A stretch of DNA of 64,000 bases. It comes from Bacteroidales bacterium. Its GTDB lineage: Bacteria > Bacteroidota > Bacteroidia > Bacteroidales > F082. The notes under the pieces were generated by a model. The model was given only the letters and a program-made list of their open reading frames with translations. It was not told where the DNA came from and made no database searches. Of the stretch, positions 52,589-63,216 are shown one piece after another (position 1 is the first letter of the stretch; the number at the start of each line of letters is the position of its first letter). Location of the stretch: the NCBI GenBank assembly GCA_017548125.1, contig JAFYNK010000089.1, positions 1-64,000 on the forward strand, written 5' to 3'. The position numbers were made by a program, and so were the translations under genes.

Positions 52589-52867
52589 AATAATTTATTT
52601 TTTTTAGTCATGCAAAGATAATAAAAGGCAAAAGACAAAAGGCAAAAGACAAAAGATTTTTTTGTTGATTAATAGTTTCAAGTTATGTAAATAAAGGAAA
52701 TATAATCAGAATCATAAAAAATGATAATATGATTAGTTGTTCATTTGAAAAAATATTGAAACTGTCTTTTTTTTATTTGTTTGACGCTGGTTTTAAAGTC
52801 TTTTTTTCATTATCTTTGCAGATAAGTTTTTTTTGAGACATATATTTTTATCACTGGAGGTAACATT
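52589..52867. other. Divergent promoter region of ychF and parE
   Basis: It holds the ychF box TATCTTTG on the minus strand (52613-52620), then short GGCAAAAGACAAAA repeats (52625-52655), and the parE box TATCTTTG (52811-52818). An SD-like GGAGG at 52856-52860 lies seven bases before the parE ATG, which is uncommon for this phylum. Confidence 0.65.
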
Positions 52868-54772
52868 ATGGAAAATAACGAGTTGGATTTTGTAAACATA
52901 CCTGAGGCTGTCGATTATAATGAAGATAGCATCAAGCATCTGGAATGGGCTGAACATATTAGGACGCGTCCTGGTATGTATATCGGCAAGGCTGGCGACG
53001 GCTCTGCACATGATGATGGTATCTATGTCCTTCTCAAAGAAATCATAGACAATAGTATTGACGAATATGTGATGGGCTTTGGCAAGAGCATTGATGTCAG
53101 CATCGTTGATGGTACTGTTCGTGTACGAGACTATGGTAGAGGCATTCCTCTTGGCAGTCTCCGCGACTGTGTCGGACAGATGAACACCGGTGGTAAATAT
53201 GATTCTAAGGTCTTCAAGAAATCTGTTGGTCTCAATGGCGTCGGTACTAAAGCTGTGAATGCTATGTCATCGCATTTTAAAGCACAGTCGTATCGTGACG
53301 GCAAGACCAAATACGTTGAATATTCAAAAGGTAACATTGTAACAGAATCAGAAATCATCGACACTGAAGAAAAGAACGGAACAGAGATGATTTTCACTCC
53401 TGACAGAGAATTGTTCGGCAATTATCATTATATTATGGAATATGTCGAGGAGATGATATGGAACTATGCCTTCCTTAACAGCGGTCTTGCGGTATATCTC
53501 AACGGACAGAAATTTCAGGCAAAGAATGGTCTCTACGACTTGTTACTCCGTAAGATAGGAAAAGAAGAGACATGCGCCTACCCTGTCATTCATATCAAAG
53601 AAGGCGACTTTGAATGCGCTTTCACACACTCTAACCTGACATCTAACGAAGAGTATTTCTCTTTCGCCAACGGTCAGCATAACCCTCTCGGCGGCACACA
53701 TCTTAACGTATTTCGTGAGGCTATAGCCAAGACAATCAGAGAATTCTATAACAAAGACTACGAGGTTTCAGACATCCGCTCCTCTTTCGTGGCAGCGATA
53801 AGTATCAAGGTGATGAATCCTGAATATGAAGGTCAGACCAAGACTAAGTTCAGCTCTACATTTATGGAGCCAGACGGTGTGACTATCAGAGCGTATATCA
53901 CCGACATCATTAAACGTAATTTCGACAATTTCTTACATATCAATTCTGAAGTGGCAGAAGCTCTTATGCGTAAGATTATCCAAAACGAAAAAGAACGCAA
54001 GGGCATGGCTAACATCAAGAAACTCGCCAAGGAAAGCGCGAAGAAGGTAAGTCTCAACAACAAGAAACTCCGTGAATGCCGTATTCATTACAACACAAAT
54101 CATGAGAAGAAACTAGAGACAACCTTATTCATCACTGAAGGTGATTCAGCATCTGGAAGCATCACAAAGAGCCGTAACGCTCAGACACAGGCTGTCTTTA
54201 GTTTAAGAGGTAAGCCGTTGAACTGTTTGGGATTGACAAAAAAAGTCGTTTATGAAAACGAGGAGTTCAACTTGTTACAAGCAGCTCTTAATATCGATGA
54301 ATCAATAGAAAACTTAAGATATAACAATATCGTTATCGCAACTGATGCCGATGTTGACGGTATGCACATCCGACTTCTGTTGCTTATATTCTTCCTTCAG
54401 TTCTACCCTGACGTGGTTCGTGACGGACACCTTTATATATTACAGACGCCGTTGTTCCGCGTTAGAAATAAGAAGAAAACTATCTATTGTTATACTGATG
54501 AAGAAAGAATCGATGCTATCAAGAGTCTGGGAACAAATCCTGAGATTACACGATTCAAAGGTCTTGGTGAAATATCTCCTGACGAGTTCAGCCATTTCAT
54601 CGGTCCTAACATGAGACTGGAGCCAATCATCTTGCGCCACGACTCGAGCATTATGGAACTGCTGAAATTCTATATGGGAGGTAAGAACCCACCTGAAAGA
54701 CAGAAATATATCATCGACAATCTTAGAATGGAAGATGATACAAATATTGATAAATTAGAGCTTATTGGATAG
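52868..54772 (+). CDS. parE: DNA topoisomerase IV subunit B
   Basis: 634 residues. The GHKL ATPase shows [15 protein letters not shown] and [26 protein letters not shown] (ATP lid). The TOPRIM domain shows EGDSASGS and [10 protein letters not shown]. The opening ([27 protein letters not shown]) matches Bacteroidota ParE and not GyrB, which has a different N-terminus and length. It decatenates chromosomes with ParC; parC is not within the window. It ends at a strong terminator facing the MATE gene. Confidence 0.88.
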   Translation: MENNELDFVNIPEAVDYNEDSIKHLEWAEHIRTRPGMYIGKAGDGSAHDDGIYVLLKEIIDNSIDEYVMGFGKSIDVSIVDGTVRVRDYGRGIPLGSLRDCVGQMNTGGKYDSKVFKKSVGLNGVGTKAVNAMSSHFKAQSYRDGKTKYVEYSKGNIVTESEIIDTEEKNGTEMIFTPDRELFGNYHYIMEYVEEMIWNYAFLNSGLAVYLNGQKFQAKNGLYDLLLRKIGKEETCAYPVIHIKEGDFECAFTHSNLTSNEEYFSFANGQHNPLGGTHLNVFREAIAKTIREFYNKDYEVSDIRSSFVAAISIKVMNPEYEGQTKTKFSSTFMEPDGVTIRAYITDIIKRNFDNFLHINSEVAEALMRKIIQNEKERKGMANIKKLAKESAKKVSLNNKKLRECRIHYNTNHEKKLETTLFITEGDSASGSITKSRNAQTQAVFSLRGKPLNCLGLTKKVVYENEEFNLLQAALNIDESIENLRYNNIVIATDADVDGMHIRLLLLIFFLQFYPDVVRDGHLYILQTPLFRVRNKKKTIYCYTDEERIDAIKSLGTNPEITRFKGLGEISPDEFSHFIGPNMRLEPIILRHDSSIMELLKFYMGGKNPPERQKYIIDNLRMEDDTNIDKLELIG

Positions 54773-54780
54773 AACTTTAT

Positions 54781-54813
54781 AAAAAAACTCAGAAATCATT
54801 TCTGAGTTTTTTT
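54781..54813. terminator. Bidirectional terminator parE / MATE
   Basis: AACTCAGAAA / TTTCTGAGTT with flanking A- and T-runs. Confidence 0.9.
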
Positions 54814-54826
54814 ATTATTACTAAAA

Positions 54827-56176
54827 TTATGAGATTTTGAAATCCTGAATTTCTGAGTTTTTTGTAAGTTTTCTGAACCTTAATATAAACGCTATTGCCG
54901 CTAGTGATATTCCTGCCATGAAGCCCCCGACGATGCCTTCTGCGCCGAGGCCGAGTTTGAAACCGAGGAGATAACCTACTGGTATCTCAACCAAGAGATA
55001 ACATACCATAGCGCAATACATAGGGAATTTAACGTCTGTGAGGCCACGCAAGGCGCCTAGCATTGTAACTTGCGTTCCGTCAATTACTTCAAACAAAGCC
55101 ACGACGATGAATAACTTGGCTGTTATTGCGATTACCTCTTCGTCGGTGCTGAAAATCCTTGCCAAAAATTCACCGCCGAAGGCGTAAACCAAAGCGAAAA
55201 ACGCCATGATAGCAATGCCGAGATGCATTCCGGAATAAGTATGATTCTTTATGGCGATAAGGTTCTTGTGACCTACATCGTGAGAGACGAGAATTGTGGA
55301 AGCGGCAGCTACGCCGTTGGCAATCATGAAAGAGAATCCCATCATGGTTTGTGTAATCTGGTTGGCAGCCAGCGTCTTCTCCCCTAGCCATCCCATCATG
55401 ATGGTCATGAATGTCAAGGAGAAAAGCTCGAGAGTGAGCTGCGTTGCGATAGGGAAACCTACTTTCACGAGCTCCCATTGTTTTTTAAGTGACAAGGCGG
55501 CGCGTGTGAAATATGAGAAATAATGACGATATTCTTTTTTGACTAAGACAATGACAAAGAATGCTATCGGCATCATGATTCTTGAAATGAGAGTTGCAAT
55601 GCCTGCGCCTGTGACGCCCATCTCAGGGAATCCCATATAGCCATATATGAAACCAAAGTTGAGGAAGATATTTAAGACATTGCAGCCTATCGTTATCAGC
55701 ATGGAATAGAAAGTGTTGCCGAGACCTTCCAGAAACTGCTTGAAAGTCATGAACAAAAGATATGGTATCAGAGACAAGGTGACGGTATAATAATAGCCAT
55801 CCAGTATTTTAAGCACAGACTCTGGCTGTCCGAAGTAACACAGCAATGGATTTATTATCAGGAGAAATCCGCATAATATGACGCTTATTATTGCATTAAG
55901 CAACATGGAGTTTTGGAATAAGACACCAGACTTCTGGCTTTCCTTTCTTGCATGATGAATGCCAACGAGAGGTGTCAAGCCCATTGCGATGCCTAGACCT
56001 ATCATAGTGATATTAAGGATGATGGCACTTGAAAGCGATACGGCAGACAGCTCTACAGCGCCGAGGCGTCCTACCATAATGGTATCCATTATCTGTACTA
56101 GCTGCTGTCCTACGAACGACAATATCACCGGAAACGCGACACGAAGATTTTGTATGTAGTATTTCTTTTGAATCAT
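54827..56176 (-). CDS. MATE family efflux transporter
   Basis: 449 residues with 12 membrane helices in two halves of six. The first half starts VILSFVGQQLVQIMDTIMVGRLGAVELSAVSLS, the canonical MATE helix 1-2 region. The second half shows LELFSLTFMTIMMGWLGEKTLAANQI. It exports cationic drugs or metabolites in exchange for sodium or protons. The substrate is not predictable. It is last in a minus-strand group that begins with the polysaccharide genes, though a 56-base gap separates it. Confidence 0.9.
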   Translation of the reverse strand: MIQKKYYIQNLRVAFPVILSFVGQQLVQIMDTIMVGRLGAVELSAVSLSSAIILNITMIGLGIAMGLTPLVGIHHARKESQKSGVLFQNSMLLNAIISVILCGFLLIINPLLCYFGQPESVLKILDGYYYTVTLSLIPYLLFMTFKQFLEGLGNTFYSMLITIGCNVLNIFLNFGFIYGYMGFPEMGVTGAGIATLISRIMMPIAFFVIVLVKKEYRHYFSYFTRAALSLKKQWELVKVGFPIATQLTLELFSLTFMTIMMGWLGEKTLAANQITQTMMGFSFMIANGVAAASTILVSHDVGHKNLIAIKNHTYSGMHLGIAIMAFFALVYAFGGEFLARIFSTDEEVIAITAKLFIVVALFEVIDGTQVTMLGALRGLTDVKFPMYCAMVCYLLVEIPVGYLLGFKLGLGAEGIVGGFMAGISLAAIAFILRFRKLTKNSEIQDFKIS

Positions 56177-56232
56177 AATTATAGCAGATACGTTTCAATG
56201 CTTTCTATAAAATGAACACGTATTGATACGTA

Positions 56233-57003
56233 TCATAATTTTATAGTTTTATAAACCAGTTCTTCTCCTGGACGTGCGAGTCTCATTCTTTCGCGTTGGT
56301 TTTCTGGTATTTCATAATACAATCTGTCGGTTTCTACCTTGAATCCAGCTTTAGTCAAAACCTCAGCATAGTCTCTGCCGAACTGACGGACATGGTCGTA
56401 TTGACCGAAAAGTCTTTGTCTTTCTTTAGGATCTGTTATGGATGGATCTTCGAAAGTATCTACATTAGGATTTATTGGCACCATCAATATTGCCCAGCCA
56501 TTGGGCTTCAAGATTCTCTTTATTTCAGAAAATGCATTGTTAACATTATCAACATGTTCCAAGACATGATTGCATATAACAACATCGTAAGTGTTATCGG
56601 GTAAATCAATTTTTGTCACGTCGAGATGTAGATCTGCTATTGGAGAGTCGAGGTCGGCTGTGGTATAATCAAGATTTTTCAAGCTCTTGAATCTTTTTAA
56701 GAAAGGTTGTTCTGGAGCAAAGTGCAGCACCTTTAACTCATCAGTGAAAAAACTTGTCTTTTCCTTCAGATACAACCAAAGAAGACGATGACGTTCCAAT
56801 GACAAACAACTAGGACACAATCTGTTATCCATCGCTTCGCCATATCCGTAAGGCAAGAACTTACGAAAATGCCTTCCACAAACAGGACATTCCACCTTGT
56901 TTCCCCAATAAAACGGCCTTATCAAAATGCTGAATAAATAGCTGAATTTTATTAAGACTTGTCGTGGGAATATTTTTGTCAAAAGCGATATCAACTTCTT
57001 CAT
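56233..57003 (-). CDS. SAM-dependent methyltransferase with N-terminal zinc knuckle
   Basis: 256 residues from the ATG at 57003; a TTG two codons upstream is less likely. Residues ~35-70 have four Cys in two pairs (CPVCGRHF ... RLCPSCLSLERHR) that should bind zinc. The Methyltransf_11 core follows, with HFAPEQPFLK, DVVICNHVLEHVDN and GWAILMVPINPN; the usual motif I glycine run is replaced. It sits directly after a glycosyltransferase and flippase, so a sugar or glycan is the likely methyl acceptor (inference). Confidence 0.8.
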   Translation of the reverse strand: MKKLISLLTKIFPRQVLIKFSYLFSILIRPFYWGNKVECPVCGRHFRKFLPYGYGEAMDNRLCPSCLSLERHRLLWLYLKEKTSFFTDELKVLHFAPEQPFLKRFKSLKNLDYTTADLDSPIADLHLDVTKIDLPDNTYDVVICNHVLEHVDNVNNAFSEIKRILKPNGWAILMVPINPNVDTFEDPSITDPKERQRLFGQYDHVRQFGRDYAEVLTKAGFKVETDRLYYEIPENQRERMRLARPGEELVYKTIKL

Positions 57004-57005
57004 TA

Positions 57006-58151
57006 TCAATTTTTATTTAAAGTTTCTTTATATAAATCCTTGATTGTCTGAGTCATCTTAGACCATTCGTATTTTTTCTTTTCTTCTATGATATTTTCTT
57101 CAAAAGTCTCTTTCTTGTTATTATCATAGAAATCACATATCGCATCGGCAATCTTAACAGGTTTTGGTTCAACAACATAACCGACTTTCCCATCAGGAAC
57201 AATCTCTCTTAAACCGCCGACATCAGTAACGAGCATCGGTTTCTCGAAATGATACGCCACCTGAGTAACGCCGCTCTGTGTAGCAGATCTATAAGGTTGA
57301 ACGACCATATCTGCGAGATTGAAGAAATTCTTTACTTCTTCATCTGGAATATACTTGTCGCAGATGATAACTTTATCGTTAATTTTGTAGTTATCAATTA
57401 ATTGAAGATAAGGTTCTTTCTTATCGTAAAACTCGCCTGCAATAATAAGTTTGATAGGATATTCATCAATACGCTCATCACCCATGGCTTTAAGGAGCAA
57501 GTCGAGACCTTTATATTCGCGAATCAACCCGAAGAAAAGAAGATAATTATATCTGTCGTCTAAATATAAGCTGCTGAGTGCCAATGTTCTATCTTCCTTG
57601 TCGCCATAATGGTCGTACAATGGATGAGGTGAGAATTGTTTTGGTTTTGATTTCTTGTCGAGTTTTGAGATGTCTTCCAAAACGGATTTTGAAAGAGCCA
57701 CAAAAGCATCCATCGATTTCACGAAACATGGAGAAAACAATATATCAAGTAATGATTTCTCATGAGGTAACATATTGTGAACCAGTCCTATGCAACGTGA
57801 TGTCTTGTTTTTTGATATCATCTTTGCCATTTTTGCATAACATGGTGCGAAAAACGACATCCAATAAGCGAACAAAACAATGTCTGGTTTCTTATTGCGT
57901 ATTTCCTTTGCTGTCTTAATCCAAGTCAAAGGATTGATAGAGTTAATCTTACGGAATATCTTAATATTTTCCGGAGCTGGTCCGTCAGAATATTGAGTCT
58001 TCCCGGGAAAGAGAAAGGCTGGATATTGCAAGGTAAAAGTATATAGCTCAACATCAACATCTTCAGCAACGAATTCTGTCGCCAATCTGTCAGTGAAAGC
58101 TGCAATACCGCCTCTGTAAGGATGCGCTGGTCCTACTACTATAATTTTCAT
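57006..58151 (-). CDS. Family 4 glycosyltransferase
   Basis: 381 residues. The GT-B N-domain opens IIVVGPAHPYRGGIAAFTDRLA (the Gly-rich donor/acceptor loop). The C-domain shows LLFFGLIREYKGLDLLLKAM and VVQPYRSATQSGVTQVAYHFEKPMLVTDVGG, the GT4 nucleotide-sugar motif. It acts at the cytoplasmic face. The gene is seven bases before the flippase stop and is probably co-transcribed with it. The sugar is unknown. Confidence 0.87.
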   Translation of the reverse strand: MKIIVVGPAHPYRGGIAAFTDRLATEFVAEDVDVELYTFTLQYPAFLFPGKTQYSDGPAPENIKIFRKINSINPLTWIKTAKEIRNKKPDIVLFAYWMSFFAPCYAKMAKMISKNKTSRCIGLVHNMLPHEKSLLDILFSPCFVKSMDAFVALSKSVLEDISKLDKKSKPKQFSPHPLYDHYGDKEDRTLALSSLYLDDRYNYLLFFGLIREYKGLDLLLKAMGDERIDEYPIKLIIAGEFYDKKEPYLQLIDNYKINDKVIICDKYIPDEEVKNFFNLADMVVQPYRSATQSGVTQVAYHFEKPMLVTDVGGLREIVPDGKVGYVVEPKPVKIADAICDFYDNNKKETFEENIIEEKKKYEWSKMTQTIKDLYKETLNKN

Positions 58152-58158
58152 ATTGTTT

Positions 58159-59685
58159 CTATATTAATTTTAACATTGATAAAAACTTATCAATAATGTT
58201 ATTTACTTGTTTTGAAATTTTTGATTTATATATAATTACGATTCCTAATACAGACAAGGCCGAAGTCCTGATAACAGAATCGAATATTCTTCCAACCAAT
58301 TCAGCATCGAATAATGAAATAATATATTTTGAGATGTAATTCTGTAATAACCAATCTATTGCAAATAATGTGAGTATTATTATCAAAGTATATACTTCTC
58401 TCATTGAAAGAGGCGACACTTTAATTTTCCAGTTGATAAATGTTAAAAGTAAAGTGTAATACACGATATACGAAATCAATGAAGCCATTGCAGCTCCTTC
58501 CATCCCCCATATAGGTATCAGTTTTATATTCATATAAATTGCTGTTATTGTCAAAACAACTGTGAACAAGAGCGAGTAATAATAGTACTTCGAATAACTC
58601 AATACTGTTGCTCCGACATTAAGAGACGTGTTAATGACTTTAACGACGGAAAGAATCAGGACTACGAATTTAGCTTCGTCATAAACATTTCCATTAGGGA
58701 TAATATTATATATCAAATCCACATTTATCCATATCAAGAAGAAGATAAATGTAGAAGCTAGAAACTGGTGTAACGACACGTTTTTTGTCATAGTATTGAC
58801 TTCCAACATGTTGTTGTCTTTCATGCCTTGTGAGATATGAGGACGCGATATTGCTGCGAGTGAGCGGTAAGGTATTTCCACCATACTTGCGATATATACC
58901 GCGATAGTATTAACACCAGCTACGGCCAGACCTAGTTTTCCGGATACGAAGAATGTATTCAAGACCGGAATAAGATTTCCTGCCAACGAAGTTGCAATTA
59001 AGAATAAGGTGTAGAAAATAAAGTCTTTACGCAACCATTTTGTCACAAATGAAGGTTGTATTTTAAAAGACACTTTCTTTAGTGAAAATAGATATATTAT
59101 ATTAAATAATGTTGCTATTCCGTATGTAAGACAGAGACTTATCACCATGCCGTTGAGGTTGATGACATCGAAAGCATAAAGAAGATAAACCACCAAAGTC
59201 ATGAGACGTATTCCCACTTCTCTTATGAATTTAGGCACGACGATTCTCATCAGAAGATTTGAATTAGTCTCGAAGACAAGTAGATACATCATAAAGAACG
59301 ACATCGGTATTACGAAATATATGTAATCGACGAAGAGTTCTGAATTTTGTGAGAAATAGTTTTCTATTGGCTGTTTAAAGATGAAGAAGAGTATTGAGAA
59401 AATGACGAAACCCACGAATGGGATTATCACCGACCATCCGAAGAATCCGTGGTCGCGTTCTTTCTCATCTTTGAAATACGGATAATAACGCATTGCCGAG
59501 GTGCTAGTCCCGAGCTGAGCTAGTCCTGACAAGAGAATTGAGGCATCGACGAGAACGCGAGTCAAGCCCACTTCCTCAGTAGTAAGATATTTGGTAACGA
59601 TAAAAAAGGTGGTGATGAAACCCACCAACACCCCTAAGTAATTCATTATCGAACCTTTAATACTCTGACGTACGACGATACCCAT
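58159..59685 (-). CDS. Polysaccharide flippase (Wzx-like)
   Basis: 508 residues with about 14 membrane helices, of the MOP/oligosaccharide flippase superfamily. The N-terminus (MGIVVRQSIKGSIMNYLGVLVGFITTFFIV) is the typical first helix. It would move lipid-linked glycan units across the inner membrane. It heads the unit flippase, glycosyltransferase, methyltransferase. No polymerase (Wzy) is in the window. Confidence 0.82.
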   Translation of the reverse strand: MGIVVRQSIKGSIMNYLGVLVGFITTFFIVTKYLTTEEVGLTRVLVDASILLSGLAQLGTSTSAMRYYPYFKDEKERDHGFFGWSVIIPFVGFVIFSILFFIFKQPIENYFSQNSELFVDYIYFVIPMSFFMMYLLVFETNSNLLMRIVVPKFIREVGIRLMTLVVYLLYAFDVINLNGMVISLCLTYGIATLFNIIYLFSLKKVSFKIQPSFVTKWLRKDFIFYTLFLIATSLAGNLIPVLNTFFVSGKLGLAVAGVNTIAVYIASMVEIPYRSLAAISRPHISQGMKDNNMLEVNTMTKNVSLHQFLASTFIFFLIWINVDLIYNIIPNGNVYDEAKFVVLILSVVKVINTSLNVGATVLSYSKYYYYSLLFTVVLTITAIYMNIKLIPIWGMEGAAMASLISYIVYYTLLLTFINWKIKVSPLSMREVYTLIIILTLFAIDWLLQNYISKYIISLFDAELVGRIFDSVIRTSALSVLGIVIIYKSKISKQVNNIIDKFLSMLKLI

Positions 59686-59721
59686 TATTCAAATTGAAAA
59701 TTGAAAACTGAAAATTAAAAG

Positions 59722-60702
59722 TTACTTGATTTTGTTTAAGATATTTTTAACAAACTTTTTAGTTGGGTAGTCGTTGTCATTGAATACATGATACAACTCT
59801 GACATTATTGGGAAAGCACTAATGTCGATATGACTTTCCTGAACTTTCTGATAGAAGACATCGACAGCGATACGACCTTCGAGAACGACTTTTTCAGAGA
59901 TGCCGCTGTTGAAGAATCCTTTGCCGATGAGAAGTCCGAGCGTTCTGTTGCGGCTCATGTCATTGAGAGCTGTAAGAGAGAAATCTCCGAAGCCGCAGTA
60001 GTTGAACATTGTTATTTCCTGGCCTCCGAAAGAAAGCATGAGTTTACGCATCTCATTGATTGACTTGGTAATGACAAGAGATCTTAAGTTTGGAGAGTCG
60101 TAGTTAGCATCGAGCATTCCGATAACAATTGCGTAAATGTTTTTCAAGATACTAGCAAATTCGACACCAAGCATATCGTTTGAGAAGTCGAAATGAATGT
60201 TGGTGTTTTCAAATATCTCAGCCACTTCATTGAAATATACGCTATCTTCTGCTGCAAGCGTGAAACCAGTCTCCTGGCGATTTATTATTTCGCGAGCGAA
60301 AGAAGGGCCCTTCATGGTGAGGATAGGATTCTGAATGAACTCAACCAAACATTCAGGAATGAGTCTGTCGTCTTTTCCAAAGCCTTTAGCCAGATTGACG
60401 ATTATAGCACTAGGGTTTATATATGATTTATTATTAGCGAGATAACCAACAACAGCAGTGGAAGGAATACCCATAAATATTATTTCTGCGTCCTTTAAAA
60501 TTTCGATATCCGTTGTTGCTTTTATATTTCTTGACAATTTGACATTTGGGAAATAGGCTATATTCACTCTGTCATTGTTGATTGAATCAACGACTTCTTG
60601 CTCGATAGAAAGCAATGTGACGTCATAGACAGCCTTTCTTGCCAAAACATTACCTATTGCTGTTGATATGGCTCCACTTCCTACAAAAACTATCTTTTTC
60701 AT
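59722..60702 (-). CDS. gpsA: Glycerol-3-phosphate dehydrogenase (NAD(P)+)
   Basis: 326 residues. The Rossmann start is KIVFVGSGAISTAIGNVLA. The active-site Lys is in NLAKGFGKD, and a second Lys in ASILKNIYAIVIGM. FCNYCGFGD-type signature is present as YCGFGDFSLTALNDMSRN. It makes sn-glycerol-3-P for phospholipids. The N-terminal loop GSGAIS replaces the usual GAGSWG, a modest divergence. It is a single-gene unit after a terminator. Confidence 0.9.
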   Translation of the reverse strand: MKKIVFVGSGAISTAIGNVLARKAVYDVTLLSIEQEVVDSINNDRVNIAYFPNVKLSRNIKATTDIEILKDAEIIFMGIPSTAVVGYLANNKSYINPSAIIVNLAKGFGKDDRLIPECLVEFIQNPILTMKGPSFAREIINRQETGFTLAAEDSVYFNEVAEIFENTNIHFDFSNDMLGVEFASILKNIYAIVIGMLDANYDSPNLRSLVITKSINEMRKLMLSFGGQEITMFNYCGFGDFSLTALNDMSRNRTLGLLIGKGFFNSGISEKVVLEGRIAVDVFYQKVQESHIDISAFPIMSELYHVFNDNDYPTKKFVKNILNKIK

Positions 60703-60950
60703 AACTTATACTTTAATTATACAAAACACTTCTAACATTCTTTTACCAATCAATATTCACTGAATATTACATTCACATAATCAAGTATTTAGAATGTTAA
60801 GAGTCAAATTTAAAATTTTTAAAATCAACTTACAAAATTAGTCATTTTATATTAAAAATCAAATTTTCTTTGTTATAAAAATAAGCATGTATAATAAAAA
60901 AGCTGCTTAAAATTTTAAGCAGCCCATATTCTCAATAAAAATATTAACAA
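60703..60950 (-). terminator. Spacer with the porX-tsaE terminator
   Basis: GCTGCTTAAAATTTTAAGC (60902-60920) is a perfect palindrome flanked on the minus strand by a T-run (60901-60893), placed behind tsaE. The rest is AT-rich with no gene. Confidence 0.75.
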
Positions 60951-61382
60951 TTAGATCAGTGAACATCTGATTTTTCTGTTCGTATCTGTATCGCCATGTG
61001 TTATTTCCACTTTTATAAAATGTTCAGGCATAAGAGGATCTATGAGTTCAGGCCATTCCAAAAGGCAAAGGCTTCCTCCATAGAAATAATCTTCGTAGCC
61101 AATGTCGAAGACTTCTTCCAGGCTTTTAATTCTATAAAAATCAAAGTGAAAAACAGAATCAAAGTTTTCCGTCTGATATTCATTCACCAAGGCGAAAGTT
61201 GGACTATTGACTTCATCGTTAACGCCGAGTTTTTGGCATAAGTTTTTCACAAGAGTGGTCTTTCCTGCACCCATCGCACCATAGAAAGCTATGATATTTG
61301 ATTTTTCACGCCAGTCCAAAAGTAATTCCGATACTTTTGATAATTCTTCAATATTGTTTATTTCAAATGATATATCTTGCAT
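60951..61382 (-). CDS. tsaE: tRNA t6A synthesis ATPase TsaE
   Basis: 143 residues from the ATG at 61382. The P-loop is GAMGAGKTTLVKNLCQ, then SPTFALVNEY and FDFYRIKSLEEVFDIG, all typical. With TsaB, TsaD and TsaC it makes the threonylcarbamoyl-A37 of ANN-reading tRNAs. It follows porX by nine bases and thus shares its transcript. Confidence 0.94.
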   Translation of the reverse strand: MQDISFEINNIEELSKVSELLLDWREKSNIIAFYGAMGAGKTTLVKNLCQKLGVNDEVNSPTFALVNEYQTENFDSVFHFDFYRIKSLEEVFDIGYEDYFYGGSLCLLEWPELIDPLMPEHFIKVEITHGDTDTNRKIRCSLI

Positions 61383-61391
61383 TGTCAAAAT

Positions 61392-62948
61392 CTATTTACT
61401 TGTCAAAAATGCCACTGGAATCAACATTTCGTTCATAGAAATGCCGCCATGTTGGAATGTGTTTTTGTAATAATTAACGTAATAATTAAAATTATTCGGA
61501 TAAGCGAAAAAGTCGTTTGAACGAGTGAATACGTATGAAGTGCTGATGTTCGCTTTGGGCAAGAAAATCTTTTCTGGATCACGCATTTCAAAGACTTCTT
61601 TTGCGTTATATTTCAGGCTTTTGCCGTATTTATAACGAAGATTTGTGTTGACATCTCTATCGCCCAAAATCTTAACAGGGTTTTTCACCCATACCGAGCC
61701 GTGGTCTGTCGTCACTATCACGTTGCATGATTTCTGTGAGATGAATTTCATGATGTCGAAGAGATAAGAATGTTCAAACCATGAAAGCATCAGCGAACGA
61801 TAAGCCTCTTCGTCGGATGCGAGTTCTCTGATGATTTCCATTTCAGTACGAGCATGTGAGAGCATATCTACGAAATTATATACTATCACATTGAGTTTGT
61901 TCTGCATAAGGTTAGACATCTGTTCAGCCAGTTTCTTTCCAGCTGCCAGGTTAAGGACTTTATTATATGAATATTTTATATTCTTGCCATAACGGCGGAG
62001 CTGTTCGCCTAGCAACTCGTCTTCATATTGGTTCTTAGTGCCTTCGTCTTCTTCATCGACCCAATATTTAGGAAAACGACGACGTATCTCTAGAGGCATC
62101 AGACCTGCGAACAAAGAGTTGCGTGCATATTGTGTTGTAGTTGGAAGAATGCTGTAATAAATGTCATCGCTTTCGGTCCTGAAATAAGGTTCCAAAAGAG
62201 TTTGAATTGACTTCCATTGGTCATAGCGTAGGTTGTCTATCAAGATGAAAAACAGAGGCTTGTCGTTATCGTCGAGTCGAGGAATCACCTTGTCGCGAAT
62301 CAATGTATGAGAGAGAGTTGGTTTGTCGTTGCCATTGGGTTGCACCCATTCGATGTAGTTTCTTTCCACATAACGACAGAAAAGGTTGTCTGCCTCTTGC
62401 TTTTGCATAGAGAGAATTTCCTTTATTCCTACGTCATTTGACTTTTGCAATTCCAATTCCCAGCGTGTAAGGTTCTTGTAAACATCAATCCATTCGTTAT
62501 GATTGAGGTTGTTGTTCAGTTCCATTCCGATCTTGCGAAATTCTTGCTGATATTTAGATGTAGATTTTTCATCTACGAGTTGTTTTTTCTCGAGATTTCT
62601 TTTCAACGAAAGCAGAATCTGGTTAGGATTAACAGGTTTTATAAGATAATCGGCGATGTTGCTTCCTATTGCGTCTTCCATGATGCTTTCCTCTTCGCTC
62701 TTGGTTATCATCACTATAGGAAGATTAGGATATTCAAGCTTGATTCTTTCAAGAGTCTCAACGCCAGAAATACCTGGCATCTGCTCATCTAAAAAAACTA
62801 TATCAAAATGACGTTCGCGGACCAAATCTAGCGCCTCACTGCCATTGTTGGTCGTAACTACTTCATAACCTTTCTTTTCCAAAAATAAAATATGTGGTCT
62901 AAGGAGTTCTATCTCATCATCAGCCCAAAGAATACTTGTCTTTACCAT
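61392..62948 (-). CDS. porX: T9SS regulator PorX: response regulator with PglZ phosphodiesterase domain
   Basis: 518 residues. The receiver domain (1-~120) has the phospho-acceptor Asp in IVFLDEQMPG and the Lys in LIKPVNP. A helical linker follows. The PglZ domain (~200-518) has alkaline-phosphatase-fold zinc ligands in FFILIDNLRYDQW and VIVTTDHGSVW. PorX, partnered with the PorY kinase, governs type IX secretion. The T9SS cargo gene at 49176 shows the system is used. No por structural gene is in the window. The promoter box TATCTTTG is at 62969-62976. Confidence 0.93.
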   Translation of the reverse strand: MVKTSILWADDEIELLRPHILFLEKKGYEVVTTNNGSEALDLVRERHFDIVFLDEQMPGISGVETLERIKLEYPNLPIVMITKSEEESIMEDAIGSNIADYLIKPVNPNQILLSLKRNLEKKQLVDEKSTSKYQQEFRKIGMELNNNLNHNEWIDVYKNLTRWELELQKSNDVGIKEILSMQKQEADNLFCRYVERNYIEWVQPNGNDKPTLSHTLIRDKVIPRLDDNDKPLFFILIDNLRYDQWKSIQTLLEPYFRTESDDIYYSILPTTTQYARNSLFAGLMPLEIRRRFPKYWVDEEDEGTKNQYEDELLGEQLRRYGKNIKYSYNKVLNLAAGKKLAEQMSNLMQNKLNVIVYNFVDMLSHARTEMEIIRELASDEEAYRSLMLSWFEHSYLFDIMKFISQKSCNVIVTTDHGSVWVKNPVKILGDRDVNTNLRYKYGKSLKYNAKEVFEMRDPEKIFLPKANISTSYVFTRSNDFFAYPNNFNYYVNYYKNTFQHGGISMNEMLIPVAFLTSK

Positions 62949-62968
62949 AGTCGTTTTTTTCTGATTAA

Positions 62969-62976
62969 CAAAGATA
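62969..62976 (-). promoter_or_regulatory. porX promoter box TATCTTTG
   Basis: It matches TAnnTTTG on the minus strand, 20 bases before the ATG. Confidence 0.65.
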
Positions 62977-63216
62977 CAATATTTTTTCTATAAAAAAAGT
63001 AAAGATTATCTATTTCAGCAGTTGTTTTTTATTAGACATTATTTTCTCCATATAACGAATGTTTATTACAAATGTTATTCAAAGAAAAAAATATTTTTCC
63101 GCCATATCCATCCAAGTGTCTTCGCGTATCTACACGTATTTTTCTTTCATGATAGTTTCGTAACTTTTCATGTAGTTGTATGAAAAACATCTCTTTCCCT
63201 TTAATCCCTCAACCAT

